Shown: positions 7,739 to 15,655 of the stretch, one piece after another | Numbering within the stretch: position 1 is the stretch's first letter | How the letters are laid out: every line of letters starts with the position of its first letter | Source of the DNA: JAOPZW01 sp963851295 | GTDB taxonomy: Bacteria > Actinomycetota > Thermoleophilia > Solirubrobacterales > Solirubrobacteraceae | DNA: 64,000 nt | Direction: 5' to 3' | Assembly: GCA_963851295.1 (NCBI GenBank) | Contig: CAWKOS010000001.1 | Coordinates: 1,364,001-1,428,000, forward strand | Position numbers and translations under genes: made by a program | Notes under the pieces: model-generated | What the model was told of the DNA's origin: nothing | Database searches by the model: none | Seen by the model: only the letters and a program-made list of their open reading frames with translations

Positions 7739-7764
7739 GCGCACACTTGTGCGCGATGCGAACA
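7739..7764 (+). promoter_or_regulatory. Triple half-site operator 3 (probable IclR site)
   Basis: GCGCACA, 2 nt, TGTGCGC, 3 nt, GCGAACA. This is the most symmetrical of the three copies, with a perfect 7-bp inverted repeat plus the third half-site. It lies between the promoter at 7697 and the substrate-binding protein gene at 7788, and could also affect the divergent acyl-CoA dehydrogenase. Confidence 0.7.
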
Positions 7765-7787
7765 GCAGGAGCAGGAGGAGGGAGACC

Positions 7788-9392
7788 ATGAGACACCGGG
7801 TTCGACCGGTTGTCCTTCTGGGTGCCGTCGCGGGAACGGTGGCGCTCGCCGCGTGCGGCGCGAAGACCAACAGCTCGTCCTCGAGCGGCTCCAGTACCGC
7901 CGCCAAGGGCGGCAAACAGGGCGGATCGCTGACCGTCGTGCTCGGCTCGGGCTACGACGGCGCCTGGCCCGCGGGCCTGGATTCCGTGACCAACACCAAC
8001 GGCGCGGCCAACCAGAGCCTGATGAACTCGATCTACGGCCAGCTCATCGAGCTGCACGAGGGCGGCAAGCTCGTGCCGGGCCTGGCCAGCGGCTTCAAGT
8101 TCTCGAACGGCGGCAAGACCTTCACGCTGACGATCCGCGACGGCGTGAAGTTCTCCGACGGCACGCCGTTCACGGCGCAGGTCGTCGCCGACCACATCAA
8201 CAAGGTCCTCAAGTCGACCTGCACCTGCCGGCCGACGTGGCCGGTCAAGACGGTCAAGGCGTCCGGCAACGACGTGGTCATCGACTTCACCGTCGTCTAC
8301 GCGCCGGCGGCGGCGTCGTTCATCGACTCCAACGCCAACTGGGTCCCCTCGCCGACCGCGCTGAAGAAGCTCGGCGAGCGCAAGTTCCGGGTCATGCCCG
8401 TGGGCGCCGGCCCCTTCACGGTGGTCAGCGACAAGCTCAGCTCGCAGATCGTGCTGAAGAAGAACCCGACGTACTTCAAGCAGGGCCGGCCCTTCCTCGA
8501 CACCCTGACCTTCAAGGCGATCGGCGGCGACGAGGCGGCCTATCAGGCGCTGCAGGCCGGGCAGGCGCAGGCCTACGAGAACCTCTCGACGCCCTCGCTC
8601 ATCGACCAGATCAAGAAGAACCCGAAGTTCCAGGTCACGCAGCAGCTCTCGACCTCGCCCTACAACATCCAGCTCAACACGGCCATCCCGCCGTTCAACA
8701 ACCCCAAGGCGCGCCAGGCGATCTACTACGCCACCAACTCCGAGGCGATCCGCTCCAGCCTCTTCCAGAACCGCTATCCCAACACGCAGGGGTTCACGGG
8801 GCCGGGCGGGCTCTTCTACTCGCCGAACACGCCCGACTACCGCGGCTACGACCTCGCGAAGGCCAAGGCCCTGGTCAAGGAGCTCGGCGGGCTGAAGACC
8901 GAGCTGGGAACGATCAACGTCCTCGTGGCCAAGCAGACCACCCAGGCGCTGCAGAGCCAGTGGGCCCAGGCCGGGATCAAGGCGACGATCAAGTCCTACG
9001 ACCTGGGGCCGCTGATCCAGGCCTTCCAGTCCAAGAAGTGGACGGCGATGCTCCAGACCGCGGGCTCCTATGACCCGGCGGCCGGCGTCGGCGTCGCCTT
9101 CCGCTACGCGTCGCAGTCGCCGTTCAGCGGCGTACACGACAAGAAGCTGGATGGTCTGCTCGGCCAGGCCGCGGGTACCCTCGAGGACAGCCAGCGCAAG
9201 TCCCTCTACGACCAGGCCGCCAAGTACATGAACGACGAGGCCTACAGCCCGTTCCTGTTCGCCTTCGCGCCCGCGAGCGTGGCCAAGAAGGGCGTGACGG
9301 GGCCGGGGCTCACGACCGCGCTGACGTGCGTCGTGGTGACACCGAGCATCCTCTACGACGAGGTCTCGGTGGGAGGCGGCGGCAAGACGTGA
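7788..9392 (+). CDS. ABC transporter substrate-binding lipoprotein (family 5)
   Basis: 534-residue solute-binding protein of the peptide/nickel (SBP_bac_5) family, which delivers oligopeptides, opines or other organic solutes to the permease. The signal peptide ends in the lipobox LAAC with lipidated C23, followed by a serine-rich linker, so the protein is anchored outside the membrane. Family-typical stretches include LVPGLASGFKFSNGGKTFT and IRDGVKFSDGTPFTA. The start is ATG 7788 behind the ribosome site AGGAGGAGGGAG. It is first in a seven-gene operon running to 15655. In this setting the ligand is more likely the catabolic substrate than a peptide; that is inference. Confidence 0.93.
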   Translation: MRHRVRPVVLLGAVAGTVALAACGAKTNSSSSSGSSTAAKGGKQGGSLTVVLGSGYDGAWPAGLDSVTNTNGAANQSLMNSIYGQLIELHEGGKLVPGLASGFKFSNGGKTFTLTIRDGVKFSDGTPFTAQVVADHINKVLKSTCTCRPTWPVKTVKASGNDVVIDFTVVYAPAAASFIDSNANWVPSPTALKKLGERKFRVMPVGAGPFTVVSDKLSSQIVLKKNPTYFKQGRPFLDTLTFKAIGGDEAAYQALQAGQAQAYENLSTPSLIDQIKKNPKFQVTQQLSTSPYNIQLNTAIPPFNNPKARQAIYYATNSEAIRSSLFQNRYPNTQGFTGPGGLFYSPNTPDYRGYDLAKAKALVKELGGLKTELGTINVLVAKQTTQALQSQWAQAGIKATIKSYDLGPLIQAFQSKKWTAMLQTAGSYDPAAGVGVAFRYASQSPFSGVHDKKLDGLLGQAAGTLEDSQRKSLYDQAAKYMNDEAYSPFLFAFAPASVAKKGVTGPGLTTALTCVVVTPSILYDEVSVGGGGKT

Positions 9393-10399
9393 CGGATCAG
9401 GCCGTACGGCCGGGGCCGGCGCTCGCCCTGCGGCGCTCGCCGGCCCTGCGGCTGATCGGCAACCGCCTGGCGACGGCGATCCCCGTCCTGTGGGGCGTGA
9501 CGTTCCTGACCTTCGCGGTCATCCAGCTGCTGCCCGGCGACGCCGCCCAGCAGCTGCTGGGCATCAACGCCACCCAGGAGCAGCTGCAGGAGTTCCGCGA
9601 CAAGCTCAACCTCGACGACCCGTTCCTCGTCCGCTACTTCCATTGGCTCGGCGACGTCCTCACCGGCAACCTCGGCACCTCGCTGGCCAGCGACCAGCCG
9701 GTGACGTCGATCCTCAGCGACGGCCTGCCGACGACCTTCGAGCTGGTCGCCTACGCGCTGTTCATCTCGCTCGTGCTGACGGTGCCGATCGCGCTCATAG
9801 CGGCGCGCAACCCGGGCGGGTTCGCCGATCGCATCGGCATGGTCACGAGCATGGCCGGCCTCTCGGTCGCCAACTACGTGCTCGCGGTCGTGCTCGTCTA
9901 CATCTTCGCCGTGAAGCTCGGGTGGCTGCCGGCGATCTACACCAACGAGACCGGCACGCCGAGCGAGCTCATCAAGTCGCTGACCCTGCCGGCCCTCGCG
10001 ATCGGCTTCCCCCTGTTCTGCTTCTACACGCGGCTGCTGCGCGCGGACATCCTCGAGCAGATGCAGGGCGAGGACTACGTGGTCACCGCCAAGGCCAAGG
10101 GCGTCGGGCCCTGGCGCGTGCTCGTCCGCCATGCGCTGCCCAACTCGCTCTTCGGCCTGCTCACGGTGGTGGCGCTCAACATCGGCACCCTGATCGGCGC
10201 GACGGTGATCATCGAGCAGATCTTCGCCGTGCCCGGGATCGGCCATTCGCTCCTGGAGGCGATCAACAACCGCGACGTCCCGGTGGTCGAGGGGATCGTC
10301 CTCGTCCTCGCCGTGGTGGTGGTGATCGCCAACCTGCTCGCCGATGTGCTCTACGCCGTGCTCGACCCGAGGATCAGATATGGGCGCGCAGCTCCCTGA
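9389..10399 (+). CDS. ABC transporter permease, DppB type
   Basis: 336-residue inner-membrane permease of the dipeptide/oligopeptide type. About six membrane segments are visible, beginning with the N-terminal helix around RLATAIPVLWGVTFLTFAVI, where the family typically has a proline-bounded LPGD after the first helix (here LLPGDAA). The EAA-like loop is DYVVTAKAKGVGPWRVLVRHA. GTG 9389 overlaps the preceding stop by 4 bp (GTGA), implying translational coupling. It pairs with the next permease to form the channel. Confidence 0.93.
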   Translation: MTDQAVRPGPALALRRSPALRLIGNRLATAIPVLWGVTFLTFAVIQLLPGDAAQQLLGINATQEQLQEFRDKLNLDDPFLVRYFHWLGDVLTGNLGTSLASDQPVTSILSDGLPTTFELVAYALFISLVLTVPIALIAARNPGGFADRIGMVTSMAGLSVANYVLAVVLVYIFAVKLGWLPAIYTNETGTPSELIKSLTLPALAIGFPLFCFYTRLLRADILEQMQGEDYVVTAKAKGVGPWRVLVRHALPNSLFGLLTVVALNIGTLIGATVIIEQIFAVPGIGHSLLEAINNRDVPVVEGIVLVLAVVVVIANLLADVLYAVLDPRIRYGRAAP

Positions 10400-11282
10400 G
10401 GCCGAGGCGGGCGTCGCCGCCTCGACGCTCGCCGTCGCGCCGACCGTCGCCGCGCCCGCGGCGCGGCGCCGCGGGTGGACGCGCAACCTCGACGTCATCG
10501 TCCCGAGCGTCCTCATCGGCCTGTTGCTCTTCCTGTGCTTCGTCTGGCCGCTCTTCGGGACCGTGCCGCCGCCGGTTGGCGGCAACATCCTCGACGCGAA
10601 CCTGCCGTCCTTCTCGGCCGGGCACCCACTCGGCACCGACCAGGTCGGCAACGACATCTGGTCGCGCCTGCTCTACGGCGGGCGCAACTCGCTGGAGATC
10701 GCGTTCGCGGTCAACCTCATCGGCCTGCTGCTCGGCGGCCTGCTCGGCACGTTCGCCGCCCTCTGGGGGTCGATCCTCGACACCGTGATCATGCGCGTGC
10801 TCGACGTGCTGATCGCCTTCCCGTCGCTCGTGCTCGCACTGGCGATCGCGCAGAGCCTCGGCCCCAGCAAGCTGCACACGATCTACGCGCTGTCGTTCTT
10901 CAGCGTGCCGGCCTTCGCGCGCCTGTCGCGCGCGCAGACGCTGCGCCTGCGCGAGCGCCCGTTCATCCTCGCCGCGCACCTGGCGGGCACGCGCGCGCCG
11001 CGCATGATGCTGCGCCACATCGCGCCCAACATCCTGCCCGCGCTCGTGACCTTCGGGCTGCTGGGCGTGGGCGTGACCATCATCCTCGAGGGCGCGCTGA
11101 GCTTCCTCGGCCTCGGCGTGCCCCCGCCCGCTCCGAGCTGGGGCAACATGATCTTCGAGGGCCAGGCGGTGCTCTCGGCCGAGCCCAAGCTCGTGCTGCT
11201 CCCCAGCGCCTTCCTCTTCGTCACCGTCCTGGCCTTCAACCTGCTGGGCGATGCCCTGCGCGCCCGCGCGAGCTCGCTGTGA
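10380..11282 (+). CDS. ABC transporter permease, DppC type
   Basis: 300-residue second permease, with the extended cytoplasmic N-terminus typical of DppC/OppC. The family motif HPLGTDQVGNDIWSRLLYG precedes the transmembrane core, and the coupling loop reads RERPFILAAHLAGTRAPRMMLRHI. ATG 10380 overlaps the end of the DppB-like gene by 20 bp. It forms a heterodimeric channel with the product of 9389-10399. Confidence 0.93.
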   Translation: MGAQLPEAEAGVAASTLAVAPTVAAPAARRRGWTRNLDVIVPSVLIGLLLFLCFVWPLFGTVPPPVGGNILDANLPSFSAGHPLGTDQVGNDIWSRLLYGGRNSLEIAFAVNLIGLLLGGLLGTFAALWGSILDTVIMRVLDVLIAFPSLVLALAIAQSLGPSKLHTIYALSFFSVPAFARLSRAQTLRLRERPFILAAHLAGTRAPRMMLRHIAPNILPALVTFGLLGVGVTIILEGALSFLGLGVPPPAPSWGNMIFEGQAVLSAEPKLVLLPSAFLFVTVLAFNLLGDALRARASSL

Positions 11283-12262
11283 CCGAGACGCTGCTCGAGC
11301 TGCGCGACCTGCGCGTGCACTTCGACCTCGGCGCGCGCCGGGTCTGCGCCGTCGACGGCCTGAGCTACGCGGTCTCGACGGGGACCACCCTCGCCCTGAT
11401 TGGCGAGTCGGGCTCGGGCAAGACCGTCAGCTCGCGCGCGGTGGTGGGCCTGCTGCCGCCGACCGCGACCGTGGCCGGCTCGGTGCGCTTCGACGGCGAC
11501 GAGCTGCTCGGCCTCTCCGACAAGGCGATGCGCCGCCGCCGCGGGGCCGACATCGCGATGGTCTTCCAGGACCCGTCGCGCTCGCTGAACCCGACGATGC
11601 GGATCGGCGCCCAGGTCGCCGAGGCGACCCGCGTCCACGAGAAGCTCACCCGCGCCGCCGCGCGCGACCGCGCCCTGGAGCTGCTCAAGCTCGTGCGCCT
11701 GCCGTCGCCGCAGCAGCGTCTGCACGAGTACCCCCACCAGCTCTCGGGCGGGATGCGCCAGCGCGTCGTGATCGCCATCGCGCTGGCCTCGCGGCCGCGG
11801 CTGCTGATCGCCGACGAGGCGACCACGGCGCTCGACGTCACCACCCAGGCGCAGATCATGGAGCTCCTGCGCGACCTGCAGCGCGAGCTCGGCATGGCGC
11901 TCGTGATGATCAGCCACGACCTCGGGCTGGCGGCGAGCTTCGCCGACGAGGTCGTCGTGATGTACGCGGGGCGGGCGGTCGAGCAGGCCCCCACGCGCGA
12001 GCTCTTCGCCCACGTGCGGATGCCCTACACGCGCGCGCTGCTCGACGCGATCCCGCGCGTCGAGCGCCCGCCGCACACGCGGCTGCCGGTCGTCGCCGGA
12101 CGCCCGCCCGACCTCGCGGCGCTCCCGCCCGGCTGCCCGTTCGCGCCCCGCTGCCCGGACGCGCGCGACCTGTGCCGCGAGTCGGCGCCGCCGCTGGAGG
12201 AGGGCTCGCCCGGCCATCGCTGGGCGTGCTGGTTCCCGTGCGGGAACGGGGCCCTGGCATGA
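11279..12262 (+). CDS. ABC transporter ATP-binding protein, DppD type
   Basis: 327-residue nucleotide-binding subunit energising the importer. Walker A is GESGSGKT near residues 42-49, the signature is LSGGMRQR, and Walker B is RLLIADEATTALD, followed by the H-loop MISHDLG. The C-terminal oligopeptide-transporter extension contains the cysteine cluster CPFAPRCPDARDLC found in family members. GTG 11279 overlaps the DppC-like stop by 4 bp. It works with the following ATPase as a heterodimer. Confidence 0.94.
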   Translation: MTETLLELRDLRVHFDLGARRVCAVDGLSYAVSTGTTLALIGESGSGKTVSSRAVVGLLPPTATVAGSVRFDGDELLGLSDKAMRRRRGADIAMVFQDPSRSLNPTMRIGAQVAEATRVHEKLTRAAARDRALELLKLVRLPSPQQRLHEYPHQLSGGMRQRVVIAIALASRPRLLIADEATTALDVTTQAQIMELLRDLQRELGMALVMISHDLGLAASFADEVVVMYAGRAVEQAPTRELFAHVRMPYTRALLDAIPRVERPPHTRLPVVAGRPPDLAALPPGCPFAPRCPDARDLCRESAPPLEEGSPGHRWACWFPCGNGALA

Positions 12263-13269
12263 CCGCCAACGGCGACGAGCCGCTGCTGGCGGCGCGCAAC
12301 GTGGTGCAGGAGTTCGTCGTCCGCGGCCACGGCGGCGTGAACGGCGGCGTCGTGCAGGCGGTCTCCGACGTGTCCTTCGACGTGCGCCCGGGCGAGACCC
12401 TCGGCGTCGTGGGCGAGACCGGCTCGGGCAAGTCGACGCTCGCGCGCTCGGTGCTGCAGGCGCCGGCGCCGAAGTCGGGGTCGGTGCGCTTCCAGGGCAC
12501 CGAGCTCGTCGGGCTGAAGGGCCGCCGGCTGCTCGCGGCGCGGCGCTCGATGCAGATGGTCTTCCAGGACCCCTTCGGCTCGCTGGACCCCATGTGGCGC
12601 GTCTTCGACCTCGTCGAGGAGCCGCTCGTCGCCTACAGGGTCGGCACCCGCGACCAGCGTCGCGCGCGCGTGCGCGAGGTCCTCGACCGCGTCGGCCTCG
12701 ACCCCGACGTCCACGGGCGCCGGCGCCCGCGCCAGCTCTCGGGCGGCCAGGCCCAGCGCGTGGCGATCGCCCGCGCGCTCACGCTCGACCCCGCGCTCAT
12801 CGTCTGCGACGAGGCGGTCTCCTCGCTCGACGTCCTCATCCAGGCGCAGGTGCTCAACCTCTTCGAGGAGCTGCGCGCCGAGCTCGGCCTCTCCTACCTG
12901 TTCATCGCCCACGACCTCGCGCTCGTCAAGCAGGTCTCCGACCGCGTGGCGGTCATGTACCTCGGGCGCCTGTGCGAGCTCGGCCCCGCCGAGGCGCTCT
13001 ACCGCGAGCCCTTCCACCCCTACACGGTGGCGCTGCTGGCCTCGATCCCGAGCCCGGACCCCGACGCGCCGCGGGCGGAGGCCGATGGCGCGATCAGCGG
13101 CGAGCCGCCCTCGCCGATCGACCCGCCCAGCGGCTGCCGCTTTCGCACGCGCTGCCCGCGCGCGCGGGAGCGCTGCGCCGCCGAGGTCCCCCAGCTGCGC
13201 ATGCTCAGCCCCGACCACGCCGTGGCCTGCCACTTCCCCGTGGAGCGCACCGGCGCCGCGAGGCCGTGA
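12259..13269 (+). CDS. ABC transporter ATP-binding protein, DppF type
   Basis: 336-residue second ATPase of the importer. Walker A is GETGSGKST, the signature is LSGGQAQRVAIARAL, Walker B is LIVCDEAVSSLD, and the H-loop is FIAHDLAL. The C-terminal extension has the paired cysteines of the family (GCRFRTRCPRARERC). ATG 12259 overlaps the DppD-like stop by 4 bp. Together with the four preceding genes this makes a complete importer. Confidence 0.94.
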   Translation: MTANGDEPLLAARNVVQEFVVRGHGGVNGGVVQAVSDVSFDVRPGETLGVVGETGSGKSTLARSVLQAPAPKSGSVRFQGTELVGLKGRRLLAARRSMQMVFQDPFGSLDPMWRVFDLVEEPLVAYRVGTRDQRRARVREVLDRVGLDPDVHGRRRPRQLSGGQAQRVAIARALTLDPALIVCDEAVSSLDVLIQAQVLNLFEELRAELGLSYLFIAHDLALVKQVSDRVAVMYLGRLCELGPAEALYREPFHPYTVALLASIPSPDPDAPRAEADGAISGEPPSPIDPPSGCRFRTRCPRARERCAAEVPQLRMLSPDHAVACHFPVERTGAARP

Positions 13270-14567
13270 CGGCGACGCTGCCCGAGTACCGCACTGACGA
13301 CCCGGCGCTCAAGAGCCTGCCCCGCCCGCAACTGCGCGCGCTCCAGGACGAGCGGCTGCGCGCGCTCGTCGCCTACGTGCGGGCGACCTCGGGTTTCTGG
13401 CGCGAGCGCCTCGACGGCGTCGTCGACGTCGAGGGCGTCGAGGACCTCGCCGCGCTGCCGCTGACCACGCGCGCCGACCTCGGCGCCGAGCAGGCCGCGC
13501 ACCCGCCCTTCGGCGACTACACCTGCAGCCCGCGCGAGACCTGGATGGGCGTCTTCACGACCTCGGGGACCTCGGGGCGCAAGCTCAAGCGCGTCGTCTC
13601 CTGGCGCGACTGGGACCTCATGATCGGGCTGCTGCACCGCAACCCGCCTCCGCCGCCGGGCGAGATCTTCATGCTCCTCGGCCCCGTCGACGGGCTGCTC
13701 GGGCCGTCGGTCGGCGTCGAGGCCGCGCGCCGGCGCGGGAGCATCCCCGTCCTCGCGGGCATGTGGGACACGCGCACGAAGGTGGAGGCGATCGCCGAGC
13801 TGCGGCCGGGCGTGATCGCGGGCGCCGCCTCCTACATCGTCCACCTCTCCGAGGTCGCCGCCGAGATGGGCGTCGACCTCTCGCGCTGCGGGCTGCGCGC
13901 CGTGACCTCGTTCGGCGAGCCGGGCGCGGCGATCGACGCCACCCACGCGACGATCGGCGAGCGCTTCGGCGTCGAGCAGATCGTCGACGGCTATGGCCTC
14001 ACCGAGGTCTGGCCGCTGGGCGGCAACTGCCCGCGCTCGCGCGCGCTGCACATCCCCGAGGACGTCGTGGCCGTCGAGTGCATCGACCCGGAGTCGGGCG
14101 ACCCGGTCGCTGCGGGCGAGCCGGGCGAGATCGTCCTCACCACGCTCGTGGGCGACACCCACCCGCTGCTGCGCTACCGCACCCGCGACGTCGGGCGGCT
14201 GATCGTCGGCGAGCCGTGCGCCTGCGGCTCGACCTTCGCGCGCATCGAGCGCATCGAGGGCCGTACCGACGACATGATCTGGTACCGCGGCGCGAACTTC
14301 TTCCCCTCGGCCGTCGAGGAGATCGTCCGCCGCCAGGAGGGGCTGACGCCCGAGTACCGGATCGTCCTCGACGACGGCCCCCGCGGGCTGCCGGTGGTCA
14401 CCATCCAGGTCGAGGGCGACGCCGAGGCTCGCGCGCGCGTCCGGGAGAGCCTGCGCGGCAGCCTCGGCGTCAACCCCGACGTGGAGGTCCTGGCGCCGGG
14501 CACGCTGCCGCGCGCCGAGCAGGGCAAGGCCAAGCGAGTCCTCGATCGAAGGAGCCACGCGACATGA
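13266..14567 (+). CDS. Phenylacetate-CoA ligase-like AMP-forming enzyme
   Basis: 433-residue member of the PaaK branch of adenylate-forming enzymes, which activate aryl acids to CoA thioesters via acyl-AMP. The P-loop is TSGTSGRKLK, the middle motif is DGYGLTEVWP (adenine binding), and the C-terminal lid begins YRTRDVGRLI, with a PaaK-like CACGSTFARIERIEGRTDDM segment and RGANFFPSAVEE. GTG 13266 overlaps the last ABC gene by 4 bp, so uptake and activation are co-expressed. The imported compound, or a product of it, is therefore probably a carboxylic acid. PaaK itself is about 435 residues; the identity of the acid is unknown. Confidence 0.9.
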   Translation: MTATLPEYRTDDPALKSLPRPQLRALQDERLRALVAYVRATSGFWRERLDGVVDVEGVEDLAALPLTTRADLGAEQAAHPPFGDYTCSPRETWMGVFTTSGTSGRKLKRVVSWRDWDLMIGLLHRNPPPPPGEIFMLLGPVDGLLGPSVGVEAARRRGSIPVLAGMWDTRTKVEAIAELRPGVIAGAASYIVHLSEVAAEMGVDLSRCGLRAVTSFGEPGAAIDATHATIGERFGVEQIVDGYGLTEVWPLGGNCPRSRALHIPEDVVAVECIDPESGDPVAAGEPGEIVLTTLVGDTHPLLRYRTRDVGRLIVGEPCACGSTFARIERIEGRTDDMIWYRGANFFPSAVEEIVRRQEGLTPEYRIVLDDGPRGLPVVTIQVEGDAEARARVRESLRGSLGVNPDVEVLAPGTLPRAEQGKAKRVLDRRSHAT

Positions 14568-15655
14568 AGGCAGGCCGGTTCGTCGTCGACACCCACGTCC
14601 ACGCGCAGCGCTTCGCCGCCGGCAAGGGGGTCTCGCAGCGCCCGCCCGACGCCTCGGGGGGCAGCCAGTGGGGCACGCTCGGCAAGACGATGGGGGGCCT
14701 CGAGCCCTACGACAACACCCCCCGCCTGGAGTACGACATGGCCTGCTACGGCGTCGACATGTGCGTGCTGCTCCCAGCCTTCGGGATGACCGACGAGCTC
14801 AACCTCGAGATGGTCGAGCGCTCGCCCGACCGGTACGTCGCCGCCTGCGGGTGCACGGACTACATCCGCCGCTGCCGGGAGGGCGAGGAGGAGTGGTCGA
14901 TCGACGGCGTCTGCGCCGAGCTCGACCGGCTCCTGGGGACGGGGCGCTTCGTCGCCATCGGCGAGTCGCTGCCCTACATGCCGTATCCGTGGGACAGCAG
15001 CGCGCTCGTCAGCCGCGTCGACGCGATCGCCAACATCCTCAGGATCGTCGAGGTCGCCCAGCAGCACGGCGTGGCGGCGCGCATCCACACGGGCATCCCC
15101 TACGGCTACACCGCGGCCTACTCCTACGGCTACATCGGCCCGGCCAACGTCAACCCGCTGTGGATGCTCGACATCGCGGCGGCCTTCCCCGACGTGACCC
15201 TGATCTACGACCACGGCGGCATCCAGGCCGGCTCATGGGAGCGCTTCTACGAGGAGTGCCTGACCGTCATCGCGGCCAACGACAACGTCTACGTCGAGAC
15301 CGGGCTCTGGTGGCGCGAGCTCTACGAGAAGCCGATGATCGACCCCAACATCGGGCCCTCGAAGCTGCTGTGGGGCACCGACTGGGGCGCGAGCATGCAG
15401 TTCCACACGCAGCTCGGGCGCTTCCCGCCCAGCTACGCCGTGCAACTGCGCGACGAGGGCATCCCCCACTACCAGGTCGACTACTGGGGCTGGAGCCTGC
15501 GCGAGCTCACGTCGGTGCGCATGTCCCAGGACGACATGAACCTGATCCTCGGCGGCAACGCGGCGCGGATCTTCGACCTCGACGTGGCGCACACGCGGCT
15601 GTTCAAGGCGCCGTCGGACCAGGTCGGCCGCGGGCAGCGGGCCGCCGCCGGCTAG
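14564..15655 (+). CDS. Amidohydrolase-2 family enzyme, ACMSD/gamma-resorcylate-decarboxylase-like
   Basis: 363-residue metal-dependent TIM-barrel protein of the amidohydrolase_2 family, which contains 2-amino-3-carboxymuconate semialdehyde decarboxylase and aromatic-acid decarboxylases as well as hydrolases. The metal site is readable: H11 and H13 (DTHVH), H175 (ARIHTG), H217 (YDHGG) and D273 (GTDWG). The ribosome site GAAGGAG precedes ATG 14564, which overlaps the ligase stop by 4 bp. Last gene of the ABC operon; its stop overlaps the stop of the converging MFS gene (CTAG). Decarboxylation of an aromatic or ring-cleaved acid would fit the island; ring or amide hydrolysis is an alternative. 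Confidence 0.88.
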   Translation: MKAGRFVVDTHVHAQRFAAGKGVSQRPPDASGGSQWGTLGKTMGGLEPYDNTPRLEYDMACYGVDMCVLLPAFGMTDELNLEMVERSPDRYVAACGCTDYIRRCREGEEEWSIDGVCAELDRLLGTGRFVAIGESLPYMPYPWDSSALVSRVDAIANILRIVEVAQQHGVAARIHTGIPYGYTAAYSYGYIGPANVNPLWMLDIAAAFPDVTLIYDHGGIQAGSWERFYEECLTVIAANDNVYVETGLWWRELYEKPMIDPNIGPSKLLWGTDWGASMQFHTQLGRFPPSYAVQLRDEGIPHYQVDYWGWSLRELTSVRMSQDDMNLILGGNAARIFDLDVAHTRLFKAPSDQVGRGQRAAAG

